Positions 9,075-16,276 of a stretch of 42,681 nucleotides of DNA are shown here, one piece after another. Position numbers and translations under genes: made by a program. The DNA lies in NCBI GenBank assembly GCA_018694835.1, contig JABHOG010000030.1, positions 1 to 42,681 on the forward strand. The letters run 5' to 3'. Source of the DNA: Planctomycetota bacterium (lineage in GTDB: Bacteria > Planctomycetota > UBA8108 > UBA1146). Position 1 is the stretch's first letter. Each line of letters begins with the position of its first letter. The notes below the pieces were generated by a model. The model ran no database searches and was not told the origin of the DNA. It saw only the letters and a program-made list of their open reading frames with translations.

Positions 9075-9087
9075 TTCTTCCGAAGAA
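9075..9087. promoter_or_regulatory. Perfect 6-bp inverted repeat next to the ribosome binding site of the Arg-rich protein gene
   Basis: TTCTTC and GAAGAA flank a single base, directly before the purine-rich AAAGGGA that would serve as ribosome binding site for the gene starting at 9105. With a one-base centre it is more likely a protein-binding palindrome than an RNA hairpin. Functional role is inferred only. Confidence 0.35.
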
Positions 9088-9104
9088 AGGGAATGTGAAT
9101 CACC

Positions 9105-10262
9105 TTGGAAAAGGTCGAACCTGACAACTTCTTAGTGAAATACGGCGGCTACGGACGCATCTCCTGGCAAGTACGCTGGGAGGGGGGCCAGGTGGTGTGG
9201 CGCCGCTTTGCCCCGGAATGGACAGAAGTCTCCTCGGAACAGGTCCAACCCGAACCTCAGCAGTGGATCGACTTCTGGCAAGCGCTCGACGAAAGTCGAA
9301 TCTGGGACTGGAACGAGGTCTATTACCGTTCCGCCGATCGTGCCAGAGATCCCAAGGATGAAGAGCCTGTAGAGACCGATGATGTCGTCTCGTGGTCGGT
9401 CGAGATCTTGCTCAAAGATGGTCGACTGGTCGATTCGAGCGGATCCAATGCTGTTCCTGGAGAAACTCGCGCCTCTCGTCGAGGACGAGGGCGCGGACGG
9501 GGGCGCAGTCGGCATGAGAGTGCCCCAACACAAAAACCCACATCACAAAAACCCGCTGCCACCGCTACTGTCGAACCATCGGAGAAGGACTCCGATGCCA
9601 CTTCCGATCCGAGCGAAGAAATCCCGCGACTCAACAACAACTCCGGGATTCCGGTCGATACCTTCGATCGATTCCTCAACGCACTTCGCACCCTGCTGGG
9701 CGGTCGAGAATTTGCTGACGATGAAATGGGCGCCGCTCCTGAATCGCTTCCAACCCCATATCGCGCCCGCACCATCGAACGAACCGACCGTCCCGACCCC
9801 TTCGCCGAGGAAGTGAAGCAGGCCAAACCGCAGAGGTCATCCAGCCGCAGATCGGGCGGACAAAAAGGCACTAGCAGGAAAAAGGTGCCAGGCGGTAGGA
9901 CCCGTGCAGGCACATCTTCCAGATCGAGTGCAGAGGGCGGAACCAGCACCAGAAAAAGATCTCGTCGCGGGAATAAACCCAGTGGAGAAATCGCCGAGAC
10001 CACGGCCGCAGCCACCGGTGACCCGGCCGATCCGAGGAAACGCCGCAGGAGGCGAAGAAGAAAGCCAGCCAGTGGCCAGCGGGGACCGAGTCGCTCGGGT
10101 GATTCCCAGCCAGCGGCGAGTTCTGGTTCTCCCCCAGCAGGAGCGGCGGGAGACGGAACCCAGAAAAAGCGACGGAGGCGTAGACGTCGGCGCAAGCCCG
10201 GTGGAGCCGATTCCTCTGGATCCGGCTCTGGCGCGCCGCCGGGAAACTCGTCCAGCAGTTAG
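9105..10262 (+). CDS. Arg-rich protein with a small globular domain interrupted by a disordered insert
   Basis: A 385-residue protein of unknown function. Residues 8-118 look globular and Trp-rich (FLVKYGGYGRISW, WIDFWQALDESRIWDWN, VSWSVEILLKDG), ending in SSGSNAVP. Residues 183-205 (VDTFDRFLNALRTLLGGREF) read like the C-terminal helix of the same domain. Between them, at about 119-182, lies an RGRGRGRGR stretch plus Thr/Pro/Ser/Glu-rich sequence. The tail (206-385) is Ser/Gly/Arg-rich with two runs of seven or more arginines, suggesting nucleic-acid or polyanion binding. No signal peptide is seen. The start is uncertain: TTG at 9105 follows AAAGGGA by about 12 bases, and the in-frame ATG at 9093 is immediately followed by a stop. 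The gene overlaps the convergent DUF1573 gene by four bases. Confidence 0.7.
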   Translation: MEKVEPDNFLVKYGGYGRISWQVRWEGGQVVWRRFAPEWTEVSSEQVQPEPQQWIDFWQALDESRIWDWNEVYYRSADRARDPKDEEPVETDDVVSWSVEILLKDGRLVDSSGSNAVPGETRASRRGRGRGRGRSRHESAPTQKPTSQKPAATATVEPSEKDSDATSDPSEEIPRLNNNSGIPVDTFDRFLNALRTLLGGREFADDEMGAAPESLPTPYRARTIERTDRPDPFAEEVKQAKPQRSSSRRSGGQKGTSRKKVPGGRTRAGTSSRSSAEGGTSTRKRSRRGNKPSGEIAETTAAATGDPADPRKRRRRRRRKPASGQRGPSRSGDSQPAASSGSPPAGAAGDGTQKKRRRRRRRRKPGGADSSGSGSGAPPGNSSSS

Positions 10263-11356
10263 ATTCTGCCGAATTTCGCAGCCATCTGGAGCGAGCGTTT
10301 CGGTAACCGAGAATCGTTCGTGATGATGTGCAACGATCCTCGCAGCAGTGCCTCCTTGCGGTATTCCCCAAGGGTCACACCGATCCGGAATGTCCGACCG
10401 GGAACCAGTTCCTGAATCTCTACCTCGAACAATCCATCGGGAAAGCCCTCCAGCTCGACATCTTTCACCTCGAGAGGTCGAGTCTCATCGAGATTCTGGA
10501 TCTGGATGTACTTGGTCACGACTGGATCGCCATCTCCGAGCAAGCGATCGGTGTCCTTGTTTCCGAACTGGAACACCCGAGCGGGGGTGACCTGAATCGG
10601 ATCGAGGTGCTGGATCTCGACGTATCTCCCGACCACCACCTCACGACCATCCTTGACCGCAATCAGCAGATCGAGGGGATCCTTGATGTTTCTCGGAGCG
10701 GGTGAAGATCCCACAGTGACCTCGATCTCGTAATGTCGATCCTTTTCAATCTCGTTGAAATCGGTGATCTCGAACTCGCCATTTCGAGACCTCGCTCCCT
10801 TCACCTCGAACCCGAGGTCGGTCAGGGCGAACAACTGGATCTTCATCGACTTCGATTTCCCCATCAGTCCCGGCAGCAATATCGGATCTGGAACCGTCCG
10901 AAACAGACCGATCACCTTTACCGTGAAGATGAACTGTAGCCGCGGGTTCTCCGGGTCGTCCGTCTCGAAGGTCACTCCCTTGCGAGTGTCACCCGGTTTG
11001 ATCTTCTTCGAATCGACTTCGATGCGGATCGCCACCGTTTCTCCCGGTGCGACCTGACTCGGTTTATTGAGGATCTTGGTGCAGCCACAAGATGGATTCA
11101 CTCGCCACACTTTGAGCACCTCATCCCCATCGTTTCGGATGAAGATCTCTCGCTCGATCACTTCCCCCTGCAGCATTTCTCCATAATCGGTCGCATTCTC
11201 GCCGAGCACAATTTTTGGTGTTCCAGAGATGAGTTGTACCGGTGCTGTAGATGCTCTGACCTGATTCTCGTGGCCAGTGAACGCAATGGCGCTGGAGACC
11301 AGCAACAGGAGAAGGAGTGCTACACTCCTCAAAATGGGATCGCTGAGGTATTTCAT
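10259..11356 (-). CDS. Exported DUF1573 domain protein
   Basis: A 365-residue exported protein with an N-terminal hydrophobic segment (about 9-26, ILRSVALLLLLLVSSAIAF). Residues about 45-140 form a DUF1573 immunoglobulin-like domain with the signature FIRNDGDEVLKVWRVNPSCGCTK, including the conserved SCGC. Two further beta-rich segments follow (about 150-235 and 245-365), the last with IQNLDETRPLEV and GSLHIITNDS, resembling repeated Ig-like units. DUF1573 proteins are abundant in Planctomycetota and Bacteroidota and are thought to work in the envelope; no reaction is known. The ATG at 11356 is preferred over an in-frame TTG nine bases upstream; neither has a clear ribosome binding site. It is divergent from the PDZ-toroid gene. 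Confidence 0.85.
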   Translation of the reverse strand: MKYLSDPILRSVALLLLLLVSSAIAFTGHENQVRASTAPVQLISGTPKIVLGENATDYGEMLQGEVIEREIFIRNDGDEVLKVWRVNPSCGCTKILNKPSQVAPGETVAIRIEVDSKKIKPGDTRKGVTFETDDPENPRLQFIFTVKVIGLFRTVPDPILLPGLMGKSKSMKIQLFALTDLGFEVKGARSRNGEFEITDFNEIEKDRHYEIEVTVGSSPAPRNIKDPLDLLIAVKDGREVVVGRYVEIQHLDPIQVTPARVFQFGNKDTDRLLGDGDPVVTKYIQIQNLDETRPLEVKDVELEGFPDGLFEVEIQELVPGRTFRIGVTLGEYRKEALLRGSLHIITNDSRLPKRSLQMAAKFGRI

Positions 11357-11429
11357 GGGCAACAATCTAAATTACGTGGTCCGTGATTTCATCACTCGTT
11401 CAAGGCAGAATACCTGCCGAAGGAGGAAA

Positions 11430-12857
11430 ATGAGACCCCGAGCACTGACTTTGATCACACTGATCCTGTTTCTTTGTTTCCTGATAGTGCCCGCTGAGAC
11501 CGGGGCTTCGGAAGCCTTTCCCCTGGGAATTCTCGGTGGACGAGGACAGGTGAATCCCAACAGCCCGTTGATCTCGGTACTTTCCATCGACCCGGGCTCC
11601 CCCGCGTCCATGGCGGGGCTGAAGACTGGCGATCAGTTGCGGGGAATCGATGGTATCCCTTTCACCGACCACTCCAGCAGTATCGATGTCGGAGGCCTGG
11701 GGCCACAAAAGTCCCTCGGCGAGGCCCTCGATGAGTGCGCTGCGCGAAAATCGGAGCAGCAACGCAAGATTTCCCTCGATCTGCTCCGAGATGGCAATGA
11801 ACTGACACTGGAGTTGACCCTTCCCCCTCGCCCCGGTCTCGAACAAGCCGCTGGCAGAATGCTGCTGGTCGAAAGTTGCTGCCAGCAACTGGTAAAAACC
11901 CAGCGTCCCGGCGGCCAATGGGACGCTCCCGTCGGACTGACCGGAGACCGGGTACTGAGCGCCTGGGCTGTGGTAGCCCTCCTCTCCGCCGACCCACAGA
12001 AGTACCGGGACTCGATCGAGCGTGGGGTGGGCTGGCTGCGCGGTCCCAACGACAATTGCTGGATCAGCGATGATTCACTGCAGAAGGGACCTGACAACCT
12101 CGGAAACTGGGCCATCACTTCTACAGTGGTGGCACTCACTGAACACTGGCTCGCCACCCAGGACCCACTCGACCCTCCCGTCATCGAACGTTGCTGCAAG
12201 GCTCTTACCTCCAGGATGAGTGACCAAGGTCTATTTGGTCACGACGTCGTGCCGGGCTACAACAACAAGGGCTTCAATGTCATCAACACCCTCTCCCATC
12301 TGGCATGGGCGATCGGAGCCGAGGCCGGGGTCACCCTCGATGAAGACTCGTGGTCGAAAAGCCTGGGACAGATCCAACGATCGATCGATCCCAACGGCGG
12401 CATTCGCTACTGGACGATGAAGGGGACAGGGACCGGCGATGCGTCTCTGCGCACATCTTCGATGGCACTGGCACTCTCCATCAGTGGCAGAGAACCGGAG
12501 TTGGCACAGCAGTTGGGCGAATATCTCGCTGCCCATCCCAGCAGGATGAGAGAAGCTCATGCGGTCGGTTCACTCGGGATGATGCTCGCACCATCTGCAC
12601 TGTGGAGACTGAACCGAGCGGGCTACTCGAAGTTCCTCGAGGAGTGGCGCTGGTATCTTTCTCTGATGCATCGTCCCGATCGATCGGTGCACTACATCGG
12701 TGGCAAGGGAAACAACGGCGGCGATGGCTACCTCGGCAAGCATCGGATCGGTTGCATCATCGCCATCTTGATCCTCACACCTCCGGCGGAAAATCTCGGA
12801 CTTCATTCCGATGTAAGGAAGAAACAGTCCGAATTGAAGCCAGTAGGCGATCGATGA
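11430..12857 (+). CDS. Exported PDZ plus alpha/alpha-toroid (prenyltransferase-like repeat) protein
   Basis: A 475-residue protein. Residues 1-26 are a signal peptide (LTLITLILFLCFLIVPAETGAS). Residues about 27-132 form a PDZ domain (ISVLSIDPGSPASMAGLKTGDQLRGIDGIPF is its core). From about 140 to 460 run helical repeats with GGQWDAPVGLTGD, LSAWAVVALL, NWAITSTVVALTEHW and GGIRYWTMKG, the pattern of alpha/alpha toroids related to squalene cyclases and protein prenyltransferases. A similar PDZ-toroid pairing is seen in DUF6288-type proteins, but I cannot confirm membership. No cyclase acid motif (DXDD) is visible, so a scaffold or binding role is more likely than terpene cyclisation. The ATG at 11430 has AGGAGG three bases before it. 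Confidence 0.75.
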   Translation: MRPRALTLITLILFLCFLIVPAETGASEAFPLGILGGRGQVNPNSPLISVLSIDPGSPASMAGLKTGDQLRGIDGIPFTDHSSSIDVGGLGPQKSLGEALDECAARKSEQQRKISLDLLRDGNELTLELTLPPRPGLEQAAGRMLLVESCCQQLVKTQRPGGQWDAPVGLTGDRVLSAWAVVALLSADPQKYRDSIERGVGWLRGPNDNCWISDDSLQKGPDNLGNWAITSTVVALTEHWLATQDPLDPPVIERCCKALTSRMSDQGLFGHDVVPGYNNKGFNVINTLSHLAWAIGAEAGVTLDEDSWSKSLGQIQRSIDPNGGIRYWTMKGTGTGDASLRTSSMALALSISGREPELAQQLGEYLAAHPSRMREAHAVGSLGMMLAPSALWRLNRAGYSKFLEEWRWYLSLMHRPDRSVHYIGGKGNNGGDGYLGKHRIGCIIAILILTPPAENLGLHSDVRKKQSELKPVGDR

Positions 12858-12905
12858 GACAGATGCGTCACTCACTTACTCATGGGGGCCAGCGCCACTG
12901 TCCTC

Positions 12906-12911
12906 TATAAT
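12906..12911 (+). promoter_or_regulatory. Consensus -10 box (TATAAT) upstream of the cohesin/dockerin-like gene
   Basis: An exact TATAAT lies about 100 bases before the ATG at 13005, in the gap after the PDZ-toroid gene. No convincing -35 hexamer is found 16-19 bases upstream, so this is a candidate only. It would give a 5' leader of roughly 90 bases. Confidence 0.35.
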
Positions 12912-13004
12912 AGATCGATGGAAGGGGCCTGAAATGGTTCAGGCTTGGAGTCCTCACCGACCTGGTCGACGATTCCCACGGTCCTTCCCTCTGGAGGTTC
13001 CCGG

Positions 13005-13775
13005 ATGAGATTCTTCTTTCTTGTCAGCATCTACCTCTTGCTCACTCCTGCAGTCTCTGCTCAGGGACCACTTCCTCCGATACCCCCTGGCTCGGATATC
13101 TTGCTCGAACTCGGTACCATCCAGTATGACGCTGCTACAGGATCCGGATCGGTACAGATGATGATGACCAGTACCGTACCTATCGCCGGCTTTCAGTTCG
13201 ATCTGACCTTTGATTCGCCAGCAGTTCTACTCACCTCCGCCTACGATGGACTGGCCTATACCTTCGGCTATACCGTCGGAGTGGGACCGACCAGCGGTAC
13301 TGTTCTGGGCTACACCTTGACGCTGGTGGAGATCCCACCGGCCATTCTCCCCGAAGTGCTGATCATCGTCGGCTTTCAGTGCAATGCCTGCCCTGCAGGT
13401 GCTCCACAGATCTGTATCGAAAACCCGGTCTTCGCAGACATCGCAGCCAATTCCATCCCTTCCGATGTGGGTCCTTGTTCCAACGGCGTGACCGACAACG
13501 AATTCCTGCGTGGAGATTGCAACACGGATGGCAACGCCAACGTTGCCGATGCGGTCTTCTTGCTGGCGAGTCTATTTTCCGGAGGGCCCGATAGCGGCTG
13601 TATCGATGGTTGCGATAGCAATGACGACGACTCCATGAATATCGCTGACGCGATCCACTTTCTCAGTTTTCTTTTCAATGGCGGAACCGCGCCAGCACCA
13701 CCGGGAGTCGATTTCTGCGGCACCGACCCCACCGATGATACTCTCGGCTGTCTGGTGCCGGGCCCATGTCCTTGA
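13005..13775 (+). CDS. Small secreted cohesin-like protein with dockerin-like Cys-rich tail
   Basis: A 256-residue protein starting at ATG 13005, with GGAGG seven bases upstream. Residues 1-20 are a signal peptide ending in VSAQG. Residues about 30-140 are beta-rich and resemble a cohesin fold (VQMMMTSTVPIAGFQFDLTF), with two cysteine pairs near the end. The last 95 residues contain two Ca2+-binding dockerin-like EF-hand loops (DCNTDGNANVADA and DSNDDDSMNIADA), each followed by a short helix. It ends with CGTDPTDD, a Cys, and a terminal CP. The same tail architecture occurs in three other proteins of this window. Probably secreted or surface-attached; function unknown. It is the only gene between the PDZ-toroid gene and the convergent zincin gene. 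Confidence 0.8.
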   Translation: MRFFFLVSIYLLLTPAVSAQGPLPPIPPGSDILLELGTIQYDAATGSGSVQMMMTSTVPIAGFQFDLTFDSPAVLLTSAYDGLAYTFGYTVGVGPTSGTVLGYTLTLVEIPPAILPEVLIIVGFQCNACPAGAPQICIENPVFADIAANSIPSDVGPCSNGVTDNEFLRGDCNTDGNANVADAVFLLASLFSGGPDSGCIDGCDSNDDDSMNIADAIHFLSFLFNGGTAPAPPGVDFCGTDPTDDTLGCLVPGPCP

Positions 13776-13825
13776 ATCTGCGACGCTGACTCCACCACAC
13801 TCATCGAGTGGCCTGTTCCGGTGAT

Positions 13826-14710
13826 TCACTCCGGCTTCGGATGCGCCTTGTAGGCTTCTTCCATTCCTTCGGCCCAGCGAAACTCTGGCAACTGGTCCCA
13901 ATCAATCCCCCTGAGGTGAGATTCTTCGGACCGAGCCGAAGGATGGATGTACTTCCAATGCCCATCCCCGAACACCTCCCGGCACAGTTCAGAGACGGGA
14001 GGATCATATTGCTTCAGTTCGATGCGGGTATCGACATGGTTGTGCTGGTTGTCATTTTCCCTGTTGGTATCGAACCAGCATTGAACCGCCTCTGCCCAGT
14101 ACTCCATCCGATTGGTCGAAGCGTAGGCACCCTTCCACAATCCCGCATCGATGGCGGATCTATACGCATCCTCCAGTCGAGAATCAAAGGTGGGATCCAC
14201 CGTCGAGAGACCCATCTCGTGAATCGCATGGGCAAACTCGTGAATCAGGATGTTCTCGGTCGAGTACGGATCGCCCTTCATCGCCAGCAAGTTCTCCTCG
14301 CCACAAGAAACTGACGGTCGAGATCTGGTGGCTCCAAGCCCCCGTGCCCTGCGGTCCCAGTATTCTGGAGGACGAAGATCCGAGTGCTCCGGAACATCGG
14401 TGGTCCACTCGTCATGAGCCATCACGGTGAACCGGGTCTTGTTGGCGGCCATCGCCGAGAGAAGTTCAGGCCTGTGCCCTACCATCTTCAAGATCAAGTA
14501 ACGCGCCTCCGCCAGTGAAGCCGGTTGCACCCGGGCACTGGCCAACACCGGGAATCCTTGCACATCCGAGTACTGCTGATAGAAGTGGTCCAGTTCCAGC
14601 TCCGATCGCAACTCCTCGGTGACGGGCCCCACCACCTCGGCAACCGAATCGGTCACAGTGAGATGCTGACACCCCGGAAGGGCCAGTGAAAAAAGGACTA
14701 CCCATTTCAT
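13826..14710 (-). CDS. Putative lipoprotein zinc metallopeptidase (HExxH zincin)
   Basis: A 294-residue protein with a short N-terminal hydrophobic segment ending in LPGC (C14), a plausible lipobox, so probably membrane-anchored. The centre has HEFAHAIHEMG (157-167), a classical HExxH zinc site. About 40 residues later EYWAEAVQCWF supplies a Glu that could be the third ligand, as in gluzincins and anthrax lethal-factor-like peptidases. The segment before it (NILI) and the following helix fit that fold. I do not recognise the exact family. Its start overlaps the stop of rmuC (ATGA, 14707-14710), so translation is probably coupled although a functional link to DNA repair is not obvious. Substrate unknown. 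Confidence 0.7.
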   Translation of the reverse strand: MKWVVLFSLALPGCQHLTVTDSVAEVVGPVTEELRSELELDHFYQQYSDVQGFPVLASARVQPASLAEARYLILKMVGHRPELLSAMAANKTRFTVMAHDEWTTDVPEHSDLRPPEYWDRRARGLGATRSRPSVSCGEENLLAMKGDPYSTENILIHEFAHAIHEMGLSTVDPTFDSRLEDAYRSAIDAGLWKGAYASTNRMEYWAEAVQCWFDTNRENDNQHNHVDTRIELKQYDPPVSELCREVFGDGHWKYIHPSARSEESHLRGIDWDQLPEFRWAEGMEEAYKAHPKPE

Positions 14711-16164
14711 AGAATCTCTTCCTCCTCGGCGATCTGCGGATCTGGAATGTAGTCGAGCGCCGCTGTTGCGGCATCACGCACATCGGTCTCGACCCGGGGT
14801 AACTCCTTCAGGCCTTCCTTGACCGATAGTTTTTCGATGATCCTCGCCTTCGGCAACACCCGTCCCTCGAACGAGGCCACTGCACTGTTGTATCCATTGA
14901 CTGCCGTATTCAGGTTCTTGCCGACCTTCGCCAGATGACCATGGAAGACATTCAGTCGGTCATGCAGTTCTGAAGTCTCATCCCAGATCTCTTGCGCATT
15001 GGCGGCCAGCTTTTCCTGTTGCCAGTACAGCCCGACCGTCTTCAGCAGGGCGATCAAGGTCACCGGTGTCGCAATGAGAATCTTCTTCTCGATGGCCTCT
15101 TGCTGTAAATTCGGTGCGACGGAAAAGGCTGCAGCGGCAACGCTTTCGATGGCGATGAACATCACGGTGTAATCGACTTTTCCGCCGACCAGGCGTGGAT
15201 AGTCTCGGTCGGAGAGTTCCTTCATCGTCCTGCGAACCGTCTTACCCAGTGCTTCCAGATGCATCTGACATTCGACGGGATCGGTCGCTTCCTGCGCTTT
15301 TTCAAAATCAGCCCAGGGCACCTTCGCATCGATGGGAATCCTGCCATCCCCTGGCAAATGAACCACCATGTCAGGGCGGCGTTCCCCTGCATTCTGCTGC
15401 TGTTCCTCGAAATCACAGTGTTCAGTCATGCCTGCGACCTCGACGATGTTCTTCAGGGCCATCTCGCCCCACTTGCCTCGAGACTGGCTCGAACCCTTCA
15501 ATGCCGCAGAGAGTGATTGGCTCGCCACTTCTACCGCCTTGGTCTGGACCGAGAGATCGACCACCTGCTGATTCAGCGATCCGAACGCCTTGATCCTGGC
15601 GTCCTCGATCTCCCGATGCATCTTCTGGTACTTTTCCAGTTTCTCCTGAACTCCCTTGAACTGGACCTCGATCGCTTCGTGTCGCTTGGTCAGTTCCGAG
15701 GAGTGCTTCTGCTCCGACTGACCCAGACGCTCCTCTGCCTGCTTGAGAAATTGCTCGCGGTTTTCCTTCATCTGAGTGGCCGAGAAGGCCTGGATGCTCT
15801 CCTTGAGAACCTCTCGATCTTCCTTCAACTGCTTCAATTGATCGACCGCAGCACTTCGCTCCGACTGAGCAGCGACCAGCGACTCTCGTGCATCACTGGC
15901 GACCTTGGTCACCTCATCGAAACGGATCTTCAGTTGTCCCAGGTCCTTCTGCGTCGTCTCGAGTAGCGCCTCGGAGCGAATCGAAGCATCGCTGGCCTGC
16001 TGCGCCTGGCCGCGCACCTCCACCGTCTCTGCTCTGGATTGGTCGAGTTGTGACTGGAGACTCTTGGCTTCCTCGGAAACTGCCGATCCCCGGCCACGAA
16101 AAATCAGCGAGGCCGCGATCAGCCCCACGACCATGGCGACTACCGCTACTATTGCATTTTCCAT
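14707..16164 (-). CDS. rmuC: RmuC family protein (DNA recombination)
   Basis: A 485-residue protein with the standard RmuC layout. There is an N-terminal transmembrane helix (about 3-22, AIVAVVAMVVGLIAASLIF) and a long coiled coil (about 30-210, rich in Glu, Gln, Lys and Ala). The nuclease-like RmuC domain follows: SQSRGKWGEMALKNIVE, ERRPDMVVHLPGDGRIPIDAKVPW, YTVMFIAIESVAAAAF and ATPVTLIALLKTVGLYW. RmuC limits recombination at inverted repeats in E. coli and has a restriction-endonuclease-like core. The ATG at 16164 is preferred because the membrane helix begins there and purines (GGAAGTGGG) precede it; a longer in-frame start at 16245 would add a non-conserved extension. It overlaps the zincin gene and follows recQ by about 110 bases. 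Confidence 0.93.
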   Translation of the reverse strand: MENAIVAVVAMVVGLIAASLIFRGRGSAVSEEAKSLQSQLDQSRAETVEVRGQAQQASDASIRSEALLETTQKDLGQLKIRFDEVTKVASDARESLVAAQSERSAAVDQLKQLKEDREVLKESIQAFSATQMKENREQFLKQAEERLGQSEQKHSSELTKRHEAIEVQFKGVQEKLEKYQKMHREIEDARIKAFGSLNQQVVDLSVQTKAVEVASQSLSAALKGSSQSRGKWGEMALKNIVEVAGMTEHCDFEEQQQNAGERRPDMVVHLPGDGRIPIDAKVPWADFEKAQEATDPVECQMHLEALGKTVRRTMKELSDRDYPRLVGGKVDYTVMFIAIESVAAAAFSVAPNLQQEAIEKKILIATPVTLIALLKTVGLYWQQEKLAANAQEIWDETSELHDRLNVFHGHLAKVGKNLNTAVNGYNSAVASFEGRVLPKARIIEKLSVKEGLKELPRVETDVRDAATAALDYIPDPQIAEEEEIL

Positions 16165-16276
16165 CGAACCCACTTCCAGACATCTAGATGATAGTGAAGT
16201 CCTGAGCATATCCCCGGATGCCAGGGAGAGCCATCGCTGGCCCATCCCGAATCCGCTCCGGTCAGAGATTGTGCTA

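Noticed and set aside
9323-10195. Long minus-strand frame of 290 codons opposite the Arg-rich gene
   Set aside because: It mirrors low-complexity Arg/Gly/Ser sequence; the product is a Leu/Arg/Ser-rich string with no domain, and the plus strand has the convincing N-terminal domain.
11430-12857. Squalene-hopene cyclase
   Set aside because: The toroid repeats are similar but the protein is exported, has a PDZ domain and no DXDD motif.
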